Below, in pieces: positions 43,795-55,259 of a stretch of 61,449 nt of DNA (its first letter is position 1; the number at the start of each line of letters is the position of its first letter). The notes under the pieces were generated by a model that was not told where the DNA came from, did not search any database, and saw nothing but the letters and a program-made list of their open reading frames with translations. Origin of the DNA: Nakamurella silvestris (GTDB taxonomy: Bacteria > Actinomycetota > Actinomycetes > Mycobacteriales > Nakamurellaceae); assembly GCA_003576535.1 (NCBI GenBank), contig QXCQ01000199.1, positions 18,601-80,049 of the forward strand, read 5' to 3'. The translations under genes were made by a program, and so were the position numbers.

Positions 43795-44982
43795 ATGACA
43801 GACGCTTTTATGCCGTTGCTGCGGGACGGGCTTGATCCGGTCCCCGAGCTGGCCCTGCGCCGGGCGAACGCGCCGGTGAGCAAGCTGGAGTTCCCCTTCG
43901 GGATCAGCGCCTGGCTGATCACCGGCTACGACGACGTCAAGAGCGTCCTGGCCGCCGCGCCGGACAAGTACAGCAACGACTTCTCCCGGCTGGCCGCCGT
44001 CGCCGGGGAGCAGACCGCCACCGCCCCGGACCCCGGCGGCCTCGGGTTCGCCGACCCGCCCCACCACACCCGCCTGCGCAAACTCCTCACCCCGGAGTTC
44101 ACCATGCGCCGACTGGCCAGGTTGAAACCGCTGATCGCCGACATCGTGGAACAGCGGCTGGACGCCATGGAACAGGCCGGCCCGACGGTGGACCTGGTCG
44201 AACTCTTCGCGATGCCGATCCCGTCCCTGGTGATCTGCGAGCTGCTCGGGGTCCCGTACGAGGACCGCGACGACTTCCAGCGTCTGTCCGAGTCCCGGTT
44301 CGACCTCTTCGGCAACCTGGGCGACCCGATGGGGGCCATCACCGAGTCGCTGAAGTACCTGACCGGGCTGGTGGAGAAGGAAAGGGTCAACCCGGGCGAG
44401 GGCATGCTCGGGATGTTGGTCCGTGACCACGGTGACGACATCACCGACGCCGAACTGGCCGGGCTCGCCGACGGCCTGTTGACCGGCGGCCACGAGACGA
44501 CGGCGAGCATGCTCGCCCTGGGAACGATCGTGCTGCTGCAGCGGCCGGACCTGGCCGACCGGCTTCGTGAGGGCGACGAGGACACCGATGCCATCGTCGA
44601 AGAGCTGCTCCGGTACCTGACCGTCGTCCAGGTGGCCTTCCCGCGGTTCGCCCGCGAGGACATCGTGATCGGCGGGCAGCAGATCGCCGCCGGCGACATG
44701 GTGCTCTGCTCCCTGTCCTCGGCCGATCGCGACGACCGGCTCGTTCCCACCCCCGACACGGTGGACCCGGCCAACGCGAGCACCGCCCACCTGGCTTTCG
44801 GTTTCGGTTTCCACCGCTGCGTGGGGGCGGAACTGGCGAAGATGGAGCTGCGCGCGGCCTTCCCCGCCCTGGTCCGCCGGTTCCCCGACCTGCGTGTGGC
44901 GGTGGACTGGACCGAGGTGACCTTCCGCGAGTACTCGATCGTGCACGGGGTCGACACCCTGCCCGTGACTTGGGGAAGTTAG
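43795..44982 (+). CDS. Cytochrome P450
   Basis: A bacterial cytochrome P450 of about 395 residues (soluble, CYP107-like in general appearance). The I-helix is GLLTGGHETTAS with the oxygen-activating acid/Thr pair, the K-helix is VEELLRYL, and the haem loop FGFGFHRCVGAELA carries the cysteine ligand. It would oxidise a small molecule using external redox partners; none is adjacent except possibly the flavin reductase family gene on the other strand. ATG 43795 has GGAAAAGGG 4 nt upstream; GTG 43741, in frame, has no site and abuts a hairpin. Confidence 0.93.
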   Translation: MTDAFMPLLRDGLDPVPELALRRANAPVSKLEFPFGISAWLITGYDDVKSVLAAAPDKYSNDFSRLAAVAGEQTATAPDPGGLGFADPPHHTRLRKLLTPEFTMRRLARLKPLIADIVEQRLDAMEQAGPTVDLVELFAMPIPSLVICELLGVPYEDRDDFQRLSESRFDLFGNLGDPMGAITESLKYLTGLVEKERVNPGEGMLGMLVRDHGDDITDAELAGLADGLLTGGHETTASMLALGTIVLLQRPDLADRLREGDEDTDAIVEELLRYLTVVQVAFPRFAREDIVIGGQQIAAGDMVLCSLSSADRDDRLVPTPDTVDPANASTAHLAFGFGFHRCVGAELAKMELRAAFPALVRRFPDLRVAVDWTEVTFREYSIVHGVDTLPVTWGS

Positions 44983-45436
44983 ACCATCAGGCTGGGGTCG
45001 CCGGGAGGAACGGTGGAGTTCCGACCGGCGACCCTGTTTTTCCGGCCGGGAAATGACGTCACGGGAGACAACACCACGGGCCGTCGCTGCGTTCTCTGAG
45101 GCAGACGGTGGATCCGCGCGTGTTCGGTCCCCGTCGAACCGGCCGCCGGGGTTTCCTCCCTTTTACCCCGGGACCGGTTGGCATCGGTGAACGCGGACCG
45201 GCCCGGTGAGCCCATCGTCGGGTCGGCCCGCGCTCATTCCGGGCGCGGGACGGCCCGGCTCCTGTGCGTGCCCGGGCCGGAGCAGAATTTTCGGAGAGGC
45301 CGCCAGTTTGCGCTGACGACCTCCCCTTCATGGAGCCTGGAAACCCCTGAGGGTCTCGATCAGCACAGCGATTGCTCCCAGGATTGCGGCGATACCGGTC
45401 AGGATCGCGCCGCAATCCCACAGGAAGCGGGGACCG
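44983..45436. other. 454-nt convergent intergenic region
   Basis: This lies between the stops of the P450 (plus) and flavin reductase (minus) genes. Open frames here, such as one starting at 45178, lack homology and look like G+C-rich chance frames. The only structured element I see is the hairpin at 45381-45418. Confidence 0.6.
45381..45418 (-). terminator. Hairpin after the flavin reductase gene
   Basis: A perfect 11-bp inverted repeat (GGATTGCGGCG / CGCCGCAATCC) with a 16-nt loop lies 18 nt beyond the flavin reductase stop on the minus strand. It is a plausible terminator for that gene and for read-through from the convergent P450. Confidence 0.6.
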
Positions 45437-45934
45437 TCAGCTGCGCAGGTAGTCCCCGCGGTGGTAGATCAGCGGCTGCTTGTCCGCCGGGGTCCCCAGG
45501 TCACGCACGGAGGCCACCACGATGGTGTGGTCCCCACCGTCGTACTCGTCGGCCAGTTCCCCGTCGACCCAGGCCACCACACCGTGCAGCAGAGGCGCAC
45601 CGCTGGGCAGCGCCCCGTAGGTCAGGCCCTCGAACTTGTCCGCCTGGGAGGAGGCGAACCGGATCGACAGGGCTTCCTGGTCATGGGCCAGGACGTTGAT
45701 GCAGAAGCGCCCGATCTCGCGGATCTTCGGCCAGGTCCGGGAGGTCCTCGCCGGGCAGAAGGACACGAGCGCCGGTTCCAGGGACAGTGAGACGAAGCTC
45801 TGGCAGGTGAATCCGAGCGGCCCGTCGGGGCCCACCGCCGTCACGACAGTGACGCCCGAACCGAAGTTGCCCAGCGCGGTTTTCATCATCCGAGGCGTGA
45901 CGACCGGACCGGGGGCAGTGGCGGAATCACTCAT
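45437..45934 (-). CDS. Flavin reductase family protein
   Basis: A 165-residue FMN-binding split-barrel protein of the HpaC/flavin-reductase type. It has FGSGVTVVTAVGPDGPLGFTC near residue 25, SFVSLSLEPALVSFCPA, then INVLAHDQEALSIRFA and the C-terminal PLIYHRGDYL. Such enzymes supply reduced flavin to a monooxygenase, or act on F420/FMN. The partner oxygenase is not in view. ATG 45934 starts it; it diverges from malate synthase across a 240-nt regulatory gap. Confidence 0.9.
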   Translation of the reverse strand: MSDSATAPGPVVTPRMMKTALGNFGSGVTVVTAVGPDGPLGFTCQSFVSLSLEPALVSFCPARTSRTWPKIREIGRFCINVLAHDQEALSIRFASSQADKFEGLTYGALPSGAPLLHGVVAWVDGELADEYDGGDHTIVVASVRDLGTPADKQPLIYHRGDYLRS

Positions 45935-46104
45935 CCTTCAACTGTAGAGCGGCCCGCAACGGACCCGTGCCGCCCCGGCTGTGGTTCACCTCACCTGCGA
46001 ATACGGGTGCTGTCGGCGGGGGAGGCCGACCCGAGTCGCGTGACACCTGACAACAAGGCCGCACGAAAAGTGGTAGCTGAAGGGATACACAGCGGACACA
46101 TGCG

Positions 46105-46149
46105 TCGTGCACGATGTCCGATACGTGCTCAATGCCGACCACGTATCGG
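46105..46149. promoter_or_regulatory. Palindrome plus inverted repeat upstream of malate synthase
   Basis: A perfect 10-nt palindrome TCGTGCACGA (46105-46114) is followed by the perfect inverted repeat CCGATACGTG (46118-46127) / CACGTATCGG (46140-46149) with a 12-nt spacer. Both lie within 70 nt of the start of the malate synthase-urease gene set. They look like regulator sites or a leader hairpin; the regulator is unknown. Confidence 0.5.
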
Positions 46150-46174
46150 GGAAGTCACGAACAGGAGGATGCAA

Positions 46175-47767
46175 GTGAGCCAGGCGATCGTGATCTCGGC
46201 ACCTCAGATCGACGGTGCTGCGGAGATCCTCACCGAGGACGCGCTGCAATTTCTGGAGGTCCTGCACCGCCGTTTCGCCGCTCGCCGTAACGAGTTGCTC
46301 GACCAGCGGTTCGTCCGCCGGGAGCAGCTGGCGGCCGGCGGTACCCTTGATTTCCTGGCCGGGACGGCCGAGGTTCGTGCCGGGGACTGGACGGTCGCCC
46401 CGGTGCCGGCCTACCTGTCCGACCGACGCGTCGAGATCACCGGGCCGACCGACACCAAGATGACGATCAACGCGCTGAACTCCGGTGCCAAGGTCTGGCT
46501 GGCCGATTTCGAGGATGCGAACACCCCGCACTGGCCGAACGTCATCGGCGGCCAGGTCAGCCTGCGGGACGCCATCCGCCGCACGATATCCCTGGAGCAG
46601 AACGGCAAGTCGTACCGGTTGAACGCCGGCGATCTCCCGCTCATCGTGCCTCGCCCCCGCGGCTGGCATCTGAACGAGAAACACCTGACGGTCGACGGCG
46701 AGCCGATGGTCGGTGCCCTGGTCGATTTCGGCCTGTACCTGTTCCACAACGGGGCGGAGCTGATCGCACGCGGCGCGGGCCCGGCCTTCTACCTGCCGAA
46801 GATGGAGTCCCATCTGGAGGCCCGTTTGTGGGCCGAGGTTTTCGCCCTGTCCGAGGAGCACCTGGGTCTGCCGACCGGCACCATCCGGGCCACCGTGCTG
46901 ATCGAAACCATCTGGGCCGCTTTCGAGATGGACGAGATCCTGTACGAGTTGCGTGACTACATCGCCGGTCTGAACGCCGGCCGGTGGGACTACCTGTTCT
47001 CCATCGTGAAGACCTTCCGGGACGCGGGTCCGGAATTCGTGCTGCCGGACCGCAACTCGATCACCATGGCCGCCCCGTTCATGAAGGCCTACTCCGACCT
47101 GCTGGTCCGTACCTGTCATCGCCGGGGTGCGTACGCGATCGGCGGGATGGCGGCGTTCATCCCCTCCCGTCGAGACGCGGACGTCAACGCCCTGGCCTTC
47201 GCCAAGGTCCGTGCGGACAAGACCCGGGAGGCCGAGGCCGGGTACGACGGATCCTGGGTGGCCCACCCGGATCTGGTGCCGATCTGCCAGGAGATCTTCG
47301 ACGGTGCCTTCGGGTCGGCGGTCAACCAGGTGGCCAAGGATCTTCCGGAGATCAGCGTCACCGGCGAAGACCTGCTCAACGTCGCCAGTGTCGCCGGACC
47401 GGTGTCCGCCGAGGCGCTGTCGGACAACATCGAGGTCGCCCTGGAATACCTGGTGAACTGGCTGGCCGGTCGTGGAGCGGTGGCCATCCACAACCTGATG
47501 GAGGACGCGGCCACCGCCGAGATCTCACGCTCCCTGGTCTGGCAGTGGCGGACGGCAGGGGTGGTGCTCGAGAACGGCCGCGCCGTCACCGATCTCCTGG
47601 TCACCGACATCCTCGACACGGCGACGGAGAAACTCGCCGACGCCTGGTGCGCGGTGCCTGGCGGGCGGGAGCTGTTGGCCCAGGCCAGAAACCTGTTGTT
47701 CGACCTGTGCACCGAGCAGTTGTTCGTCGACTTCCTGACCCTGCCGGCCTATGAACTCATCAGCTGA
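46175..47767 (+). CDS. aceB: Malate synthase A
   Basis: A 530-residue enzyme that condenses glyoxylate with acetyl-CoA to malate. Typical malate synthase A segments: IVPRPRGWHLNEKHL (catalytic Arg), GPAFYLPKMESHLEARLW, ATVLIETIWAAFEMDEIL and VAIHNLMEDAATAEISRS. The glyoxylate probably comes from the purine pathway in the same window. GTG 46175 has AGGAGG 6 nt upstream; ATG 46169 touches that site and is unlikely. The 3' end overlaps the DUF6986 gene by 17 bp, so both are coupled and lead into the urease genes. Confidence 0.95.
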   Translation: MSQAIVISAPQIDGAAEILTEDALQFLEVLHRRFAARRNELLDQRFVRREQLAAGGTLDFLAGTAEVRAGDWTVAPVPAYLSDRRVEITGPTDTKMTINALNSGAKVWLADFEDANTPHWPNVIGGQVSLRDAIRRTISLEQNGKSYRLNAGDLPLIVPRPRGWHLNEKHLTVDGEPMVGALVDFGLYLFHNGAELIARGAGPAFYLPKMESHLEARLWAEVFALSEEHLGLPTGTIRATVLIETIWAAFEMDEILYELRDYIAGLNAGRWDYLFSIVKTFRDAGPEFVLPDRNSITMAAPFMKAYSDLLVRTCHRRGAYAIGGMAAFIPSRRDADVNALAFAKVRADKTREAEAGYDGSWVAHPDLVPICQEIFDGAFGSAVNQVAKDLPEISVTGEDLLNVASVAGPVSAEALSDNIEVALEYLVNWLAGRGAVAIHNLMEDAATAEISRSLVWQWRTAGVVLENGRAVTDLLVTDILDTATEKLADAWCAVPGGRELLAQARNLLFDLCTEQLFVDFLTLPAYELIS

Positions 47768-49097
47768 CCCGGTCCGGTCCGGCCCGGCCGGCCCGCCCTC
47801 GCCTCCCCGCCTGCTGACGACCGATCAGCTGGCCGGGTGGGCGACCGATCTCGCCGACTCCGACAGTGCCTATGCCGCTGCCTATCCGGGTCCGCCCGGC
47901 CCCGGGCCCGTGCACACCGTCTACGTGCCGGTGCCGCGTTTCACCGAAGGCATCGTCGCGGGCTGGTCGGCCGCGGCGGTCGCGGCGATCGACACCGAGC
48001 CGCAGGAATGGCTCACGGTGCTGGCCGAGCACAGCGGCCTTGACCAGGCCGGGGTGGCCGAGCTGGACCGGAAGACCAGGGCGAAGCTGGCTGCCGAACC
48101 CTTCGAGGACCTGCGGATCGATTTCGAGGACGGTTTCCGCGCCCACCGGGGAACTCCGGCGGATGATCTGGACGAGGATGCCCACGCCCTGCGGGCAGCT
48201 GCCGCGGTGGAGGTGATGGCCGGGATCGGATCCCTGCCCCGGTCCTGGGGACTGCGGATCCGCAGCCTCGGCCCGCTCACCCGGGAGCGTGGGCTGCGCA
48301 CCCTCGACCTTTTCCTGGGACGGTTGTTGGAATCCCATGGTCGGCTGCCGGCCGGATTCGTCATCACCCTGCCCAAGGTCACCTCCCTCGAACAGGTGGT
48401 GGTTTTCGCCGCCGTGCTGGCAGCGATCGAATCGGCGGCCGAGCTGGCCCCGGGCAGCATTCCGTTCGAGATCCAGGTGGAGACACCGCAGACCGTGCTC
48501 GGCGCGGACGGTCGGGTGCCGGTCGCGGCGATGATCCACGCCGCCGGCGGCCGGGTGTCCGGCCTGCATTTCGGCACCTACGACTACACCGCCAGTCTGG
48601 GCATCCTCGGTGCGTATCAGAACCTCCGCCATCCGGTGGCCGACTTCGCCAAGCAACTGATGATGCTGGCCGCCGCCGAGACGGGGGTCCGCGTGAGTGA
48701 CGGTTCGGACAACAAGGTCCCGGTCGGGTCGGCCGAGGAGATCGGCCGGCGCTGGGCCGCCCATGCCGACGGTGTCCGACGTGCCCTGCGATCGGGGATC
48801 TATCAGGGCTGGGACCTGCACCCCGCCCAGTTGCCGACCCGCTTCGCCGCCACCTTCGCCTTTTTCCGTCTGGGCTGGGTCGAGGCCGCCCGCAGGCTCG
48901 CCGACTACCACCACAGCGTCACCACCGGGGTGCTCGACGAGCCCGCGACCGCCTTCGCCCTGGCCCGGCATCTCGCCGCCGCGCTGTCCTGCGGCGCGGT
49001 CGAGGCCGCGGAGCTGTTGGCGGTAGCAGGGATCGACGCGGACGTGGTGGAGCAGTACCTGATTCGCGGGGCCGTACCCGGCGGCCGGTCGACATGA
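47751..49097 (+). CDS. DUF6986 family protein, HpcH/HpaI aldolase-like
   Basis: A 448-residue protein resembling the CitE/HpcH TIM-barrel aldolases. [53 protein letters not shown] (metal-binding Glu) and [13 protein letters not shown] (metal-binding Asp) are in the expected order. Related lyases cleave or make C-C bonds of 2-keto acids or malyl-type substrates. It overlaps malate synthase by 17 bp and precedes ureA by 13 nt. It is therefore a strong candidate for a step in ureidoglycolate/glyoxylate metabolism, but no activity is known to me. ATG 47751 is the start. Confidence 0.82.
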   Translation: MNSSADPVRSGPAGPPSPPRLLTTDQLAGWATDLADSDSAYAAAYPGPPGPGPVHTVYVPVPRFTEGIVAGWSAAAVAAIDTEPQEWLTVLAEHSGLDQAGVAELDRKTRAKLAAEPFEDLRIDFEDGFRAHRGTPADDLDEDAHALRAAAAVEVMAGIGSLPRSWGLRIRSLGPLTRERGLRTLDLFLGRLLESHGRLPAGFVITLPKVTSLEQVVVFAAVLAAIESAAELAPGSIPFEIQVETPQTVLGADGRVPVAAMIHAAGGRVSGLHFGTYDYTASLGILGAYQNLRHPVADFAKQLMMLAAAETGVRVSDGSDNKVPVGSAEEIGRRWAAHADGVRRALRSGIYQGWDLHPAQLPTRFAATFAFFRLGWVEAARRLADYHHSVTTGVLDEPATAFALARHLAAALSCGAVEAAELLAVAGIDADVVEQYLIRGAVPGGRST

Positions 49098-49110
49098 TGG
49101 GAAGAGCGCC

Positions 49111-49413
49111 ATGCATCTGACACCCTCGGACACCGAGAAACTGCTGCTGGCGGTGGCCGGTATGGTCGCCCGCGATCGGCACGCTCGTGGGGTGAAACTG
49201 AACTACCCCGAAACCGTTGCCCTGCTGACCACCTGGGTGATCGAGCGGGCCCGCGACGGCCGCTCCGTCCTGGACCTGATGACCGAGGGGCGGTCGGTTC
49301 TCACCCGCGCGGACGTGATGGACGGGGTCGCCGAGATGATCTCGGACGTCCAGGTCGAGGCCACCTTCCCGGACGGTCGCAAACTCGTCACCATCCACCA
49401 GCCCATCGCCTGA
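49111..49413 (+). CDS. ureA: Urease subunit gamma
   Basis: A 100-residue UreA, the small structural subunit of nickel urease. The family sequence is clear: [20 protein letters not shown], then [15 protein letters not shown], a [12 protein letters not shown] segment and the C-terminal [18 protein letters not shown]. It is the first of the urease structural genes, 13 nt after the DUF6986 gene. Confidence 0.97.
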   Translation: MHLTPSDTEKLLLAVAGMVARDRHARGVKLNYPETVALLTTWVIERARDGRSVLDLMTEGRSVLTRADVMDGVAEMISDVQVEATFPDGRKLVTIHQPIA

Positions 49414-49470
49414 CAGGTTCCACCCGAAACCTCCGTCCCCGAGCAGCATCTCGTCCAAGGAGTCGACCAC

Positions 49471-49808
49471 ATGGCATCCACCAGCACCGACGGTCCCGGT
49501 GCGATCAGGACCGTCGAGGGCACCATCGTCCTCAACGCCGACCGGTCGCCGGCCGAACGACTCGAACTGGTCATCGTGAACACCGGCGACCGGCCCGTGC
49601 AGATCGGTTCCCACCTGCACCTGCCCGATTCCAACAGCGCCCTGGACTTCGACCGCGTCGCCGCCCGCGGATTCCGCCTCGACATCCCCTCCGGCACCTC
49701 CAGGAGGTTCGAACCCGGTGCCTCGGCGGCGGTCTCGGCGGTGGCCTTCCGGGGCGCGCGTCGGGTTCCCGGTATCCAGATCAAGGACGAGTCGGAGGCG
49801 AACCTGTC

Positions 49809-49815
<7 letters not shown>
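49471..49815 (+). CDS. ureB: Urease subunit beta
   Basis: A 114-residue UreB. After a short N-terminal extension it shows the usual [37 protein letters not shown], the [17 protein letters not shown] strand and a final [12 protein letters not shown] 49471 follows ureA by 57 nt. The 3' end overlaps ureC by 7 bp. Confidence 0.96.
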
Positions 49816-51512
<1,697 letters not shown>

Positions 51513-51570
51513 AGCACTGGTGTGCAAGGGTTCTCCACATGGCATCGACGATCACGCAGGAAGGTGGGCA

Positions 51571-52281
51571 GTGGTGCAGAACGCATCCGAGCTGATGTTG
51601 ATGCTGCTCGCCGATGCGCGGCTGCCCACCGGCGCGCACACCCAGTCGGCGGGACTCGAGCCCGCGCTGAACGCCGGGATGCCGATCACCGACGTGCCCC
51701 GGTACATCCGGACCCGCCTGCGCACGGTGGCCCGGGTGGAGGCGGGGACGGCGGTGGTGACCCGTCATCTGTGTCTGTCGGCCGGTCCCTCCGGCGGTCC
51801 GGCCGATCTTGCTGCCATGCTGGCCGAGGTCCAGCGGGCCTGGGCGGCGCGGACCATCAGCCCGGCCCTGCGGGAGACAGCGGTCCTGCTGGGACGGGGG
51901 TATCTGAGACTGGCGGGCCGGCTCTGGCCGGAGTCGGTCCCGGTGCGGGCGTTGACGGATGCGGGCCGAGGTGGTTCTCCCTGCCGAGCTGTTGTTCTCG
52001 GTGCGGTCGCGGCCGAGACGGGCCTGTCCGGAGCCCAGCTCGCGCGGCTGATCGGGTACGACGAGGCACAGACGATCGCGGCGGCGGCATTGAAACTTGC
52101 GGCCCTCGACCCGGTGTCCGCCAGTCAGTGGGTGCTCGGTGTCCTCGGTGAGGTCGACACGCTCGTCGCGGCCACGGCGGACCTGACCGCGATCGACGAG
52201 ATACCGGCCACCGGAGCCCCTCTCGTCGAGGAGTGGGCGCAGATCCACACCACCGCCGCCATGAGACTGTTCCGGGCCTGA
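51571..52281 (+). CDS. ureF: Urease accessory protein UreF
   Basis: A protein of about 236 residues from the all-helical UreF family, which works with UreD and UreG to deliver nickel and carbon dioxide to apo-urease. Recognisable parts are [24 protein letters not shown] at the N-terminus (given here as [17 protein letters not shown]), the TAVVTRHLC helix and the region around [30 protein letters not shown] precedes GTG 51571/51574, so the start is one of these two codons. It follows ureC by 58 nt. Confidence 0.9.
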   Translation: MVQNASELMLMLLADARLPTGAHTQSAGLEPALNAGMPITDVPRYIRTRLRTVARVEAGTAVVTRHLCLSAGPSGGPADLAAMLAEVQRAWAARTISPALRETAVLLGRGYLRLAGRLWPESVPVRALTDAGRGGSPCRAVVLGAVAAETGLSGAQLARLIGYDEAQTIAAAALKLAALDPVSASQWVLGVLGEVDTLVAATADLTAIDEIPATGAPLVEEWAQIHTTAAMRLFRA

Positions 52282-52343
52282 CCGCACCTGTGCCACCAGC
52301 TGTACCTGCACCACCCGAAGATGACGAGAACGAGGAACCGACA

Positions 52344-53159
52344 ATGACTGATCCTGTGACTACCCCGTCAGCGGCACCGGCCGAGGTACCCGCGGGCACC
52401 CGCTCCCTCCGTCTGGGGATCGCCGGACCGGTCGGGACGGGGAAGAGTTCGCTGATCGCCCTGATCTGCCGCGAGTTGGCCGACGAACTGAGCCTCGGGG
52501 TGATCACCAACGACATCTACACCGATGAGGACGCCCGTTTCCTGCGTGCGGCAGGGGTTCTCGACCCGGAGCGGATTCGCGCGGTGGAGACCGGAGCCTG
52601 CCCGCACACGGCGATCCGCGACGATGTCACGGCGAACCTGATCGCCGTCGAGGACATGGAGGCCGACTTCGCCCCGGTGGATGTGGTGCTGGTGGAGTCC
52701 GGAGGGGACAACCTGACCGCCACCTTCTCCCCTGCCTTGGTGGACGCGCAGATCTTTGTGCTCGACGTGGCGGGTGGCGGGGACGTCGCGCGCAAGGGTG
52801 GGCCGGGCATCGGCCGGGCAGATCTGTTGGTGGTGAACAAGACCGACCTTGCCCCGTACGTGGGTGTCGACGTGCCGCAGATGATCGCGGACGGACAGGC
52901 GGCGCGGGAGGGCAGGCCGGTGCTGGGTCTGTCCCGGCTCGACCGGGCGTCCATCGACCAGCTGACCGGTTGGGTGCGTTCGATGCTGGCAGCGCACCGT
53001 GCGGGAACCCACACCCCGGTCGACCCGGGGCCGATGGCACCGCACTTCCATCTGGAGGACGGGGTCGAACATGCGCACAGCCACGCAGGCGAAGCCGGAA
53101 TGGTCCACGAGCACAGCCACGCCGAGGGCGGCCACTCGCACACCCACTCCCATCCGTGA
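52344..53159 (+). CDS. ureG: Urease accessory GTPase UreG with C-terminal His tail
   Basis: A 271-residue SIMIBI GTPase that powers nickel insertion into urease. The P-loop is GPVGTGKSS (residues 28-36), followed by [14 protein letters not shown], the metal-binding [14 protein letters not shown] (CPH motif), [14 protein letters not shown] and the base-recognition NKTD. It is longer than the usual ~205-225 residues because of a ~20-residue Ala/Pro start and a C-terminal tail. Twelve of the last 38 residues are His ([22 protein letters not shown]). His-rich stretches in UreG are usually N-terminal. ureE is absent, so the tail may store nickel. ATG 52344 is the start. Confidence 0.95.
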   Translation: MTDPVTTPSAAPAEVPAGTRSLRLGIAGPVGTGKSSLIALICRELADELSLGVITNDIYTDEDARFLRAAGVLDPERIRAVETGACPHTAIRDDVTANLIAVEDMEADFAPVDVVLVESGGDNLTATFSPALVDAQIFVLDVAGGGDVARKGGPGIGRADLLVVNKTDLAPYVGVDVPQMIADGQAAREGRPVLGLSRLDRASIDQLTGWVRSMLAAHRAGTHTPVDPGPMAPHFHLEDGVEHAHSHAGEAGMVHEHSHAEGGHSHTHSHP

Positions 53160-53896
53160 CCTCGATCTCGGTCACTGCGGCGGCCGGCCGGGCGAAACTG
53201 GTTGTCGCCGCGGGTGATTTCAGCCCGCGCACCATCCGGGTCGACGAGAACGGCGCCGAGGTGGCCCTGGTCGCCACCAAGGCTCTGCTGTTGGGCGGGG
53301 ATCACGTGCGGATCGACCTGACGGTCGGTCCGGGTGCGTGGCTCGATGTGCTGGAAACGACGGGCACCGTCGCCTACAACGGTGACGACGTGCCCTCGAG
53401 CTGGACGGTGCATGCCCGGGTGGCCGAGGGGGGACGGCTCCACTGGCGGGGTGAACCCTTGGTGGTCGCCACCGGCGCCAATGTACTGAGGGACACCCGG
53501 ATCGATCTGGGGGCGGGGGCAGTCGCCTGCCTGCGGGAGACGCTGGTGCTGGGGCGGTCCGGGGAACGCGGTGGGGCCCTGCGCAACAGAACCCGGATCC
53601 GGTTGGCCGGGGAGCCGGTCCTGGTCGAGGACCTGGACCTGACGGGGGAACGTGAGCTGCCCGGGCTTGTGGGTCAGGCGCGGGTCATCGACACCGTGAC
53701 GCTGATCGGTGTTCGACCCGTGGTGCCCGACCTGCCGGTGGGCCAGTACTTCGAGTTGGCCGGGTGCGGATCGGTGGCTCGCCAGCTGTTGACCGAGGCG
53801 CACCGGTCGGGGCTGGACGGGGTCTATCGCCTCTGGTCGCACAGTGGAAACGGAAGGGCAGGGTCTGCAACAGGTCTGTTACACCGCAGTCATTGA
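53156..53896 (+). CDS. ureD: Urease accessory protein UreD
   Basis: A 246-residue UreD/UreH, the scaffold that binds apo-urease during activation. Family traits include [44 protein letters not shown] and the later [14 protein letters not shown]. It is shorter and more diverged than ureA-C, as usual for UreD. GTG 53156 overlaps the ureG stop by 4 bp (GTGA). It is the last urease gene, giving the order ABCFGD. A likely promoter for the ABC operon overlaps its stop. Confidence 0.9.
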   Translation: MTSISVTAAAGRAKLVVAAGDFSPRTIRVDENGAEVALVATKALLLGGDHVRIDLTVGPGAWLDVLETTGTVAYNGDDVPSSWTVHARVAEGGRLHWRGEPLVVATGANVLRDTRIDLGAGAVACLRETLVLGRSGERGGALRNRTRIRLAGEPVLVEDLDLTGERELPGLVGQARVIDTVTLIGVRPVVPDLPVGQYFELAGCGSVARQLLTEAHRSGLDGVYRLWSHSGNGRAGSATGLLHRSH

Positions 53897-53920
53897 ACTG
53901 GTCGCTCGGCTCCATAGGTT
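53893..53920 (+). promoter_or_regulatory. Putative sigma-70-type promoter for the ABC importer operon
   Basis: TTGAAC (53893-53898) and TAGGTT (53915-53920) are separated by 16 nt and lie 146 nt before the binding-protein start, overlapping the end of ureD. This would let the transporter be transcribed separately from urease. Confidence 0.45.
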
Positions 53921-54065
53921 CTCCTCCAACAGTGATGAATCTGTGTGCGGAGCCCGGGTCAGGGTGGGAGCGCACGGCGATTCGTCACCGCCTGTGTATT
54001 TCGTCGGGACTTTTTCGGGTCGGCCAGCGGGCCGGCACGTGGACCATTCACGAAAGCGACTCACC

Positions 54066-55259
54066 ATGATGAACCCACTGATTCGTCCGCAGGTAGCCGC
54101 CGTCGACCGCCGTTCCTTCCTGCGGGTTGCGGGGCTGTCGATCCTGGGTGCGGGCGCACTCGCCGCCTGTGGGTCCGACGCGACCCCGGCGGCGTCCAGC
54201 ACCTCGACCGCTCCGGCGACCACCGGCACGGCCTCCGCAACCACATCCGCGGCGATGACGAGCACCGCTGCCGAAACCACCGTTGGCTCAACGGCTTCGG
54301 GATCGGCCACGACGGTGGCACCCGGCGCGTACGGGGACATCAAGGTCCAGCTGTCCTGGATCAAGAACATCGAATTCGCCGGTGAGTTCTTCGCCACCGA
54401 GAAGGGCTACTACACCGATGCCGGGTTCTCCTCGGTGGAACTGCTGACCGGTCCGGTGGCCAGTGCGGAGGAACTGGTGGCGTTGGGATCGGCCACGGTC
54501 GGTCTGTCGGCCCCGGATGCGACGGCGCGGTACATCCTGGACCAGGGGGCACCGCTCAAGGTCATCGGGTCAACCTTCCAGAAGAACCCGTTCTGCATCC
54601 TCTCGTTGGAGGAGGGCAAGCCGATCAAGACCCCCGCTGATCTGAAGGGGAAGAACATCGGGATCCAGTCGGGGACGAACCAGGAGATCTTCGCCGGCTT
54701 CCTCAAGGCCAACAAGATCGACGAATCCGAGATCACCTTCACCATCGTGCAGTTCGACCCGGCCCCGCTCCTGGAGAACAAGGTCGACGGTTTCATGGCC
54801 TACGCGACGAACGAGCCGTTCATCGCCGAGGCGGCCGGCAAGACCCCGGTGGTGCTGCTGTTCTCCGACCACGGCCTTCCGTTGACGGCGGAGACCTTCA
54901 CCGTCACGCAGGATTCGATCGACAACAACCGGGCGATGCTCAAGGCCTTCCTGTACGCGGAGATCCTCGGCTGGAAGGATGCGGTCGCCGATCCGGCCGG
55001 GTCGGCGAAACTGGTGGTCGACACCTACGGCAAGGACCTCAAACTCGATGAGAAGGGGCAGACGGAGGAAGCGACGGCGCAGAACGAGCTGATCGTCAGT
55101 GACGACACCAGGGCCAACGGCCTGTTCACCCTGACCGATGCCAAGGTCGCCGAGATCATCAGCGCGATCGCATTGACCGGACATGAGATCACCGCGGAGG
55201 ATCTCTTCGACCTCAGCCTGCTCGCCGAGGTCTACGCGGAGTACCCGGAACTGATCTGA
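54066..55259 (+). CDS. ABC transporter substrate-binding lipoprotein (SsuA/THI5-like)
   Basis: A 397-residue binding protein. The N-terminus has a twin-arginine start ([12 protein letters not shown]) and a lipobox LAAC, so it should be exported folded by Tat and lipid-anchored. A ~50-residue Ser/Thr/Ala linker precedes the ligand domain, which starts [19 protein letters not shown] and has [20 protein letters not shown], as in NMT1/THI5 and sulfonate/nitrate binders. This group binds pyrimidines, taurine, sulfonates or similar; the neighbouring urease and purine genes suggest a nitrogen compound. ATG 54066 (or 54069) is the start. The stop overlaps the ATPase gene. Confidence 0.92.
   Translation: MMNPLIRPQVAAVDRRSFLRVAGLSILGAGALAACGSDATPAASSTSTAPATTGTASATTSAAMTSTAAETTVGSTASGSATTVAPGAYGDIKVQLSWIKNIEFAGEFFATEKGYYTDAGFSSVELLTGPVASAEELVALGSATVGLSAPDATARYILDQGAPLKVIGSTFQKNPFCILSLEEGKPIKTPADLKGKNIGIQSGTNQEIFAGFLKANKIDESEITFTIVQFDPAPLLENKVDGFMAYATNEPFIAEAAGKTPVVLLFSDHGLPLTAETFTVTQDSIDNNRAMLKAFLYAEILGWKDAVADPAGSAKLVVDTYGKDLKLDEKGQTEEATAQNELIVSDDTRANGLFTLTDAKVAEIISAIALTGHEITAEDLFDLSLLAEVYAEYPELI

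Noticed and set aside
45178-45699. Open frame of 173 codons in the P450 - flavin reductase gap
   Set aside because: Half of it is antisense to the flavin reductase and the rest is Arg/Pro/Gly-rich with no recognisable motif or ribosome-binding site.
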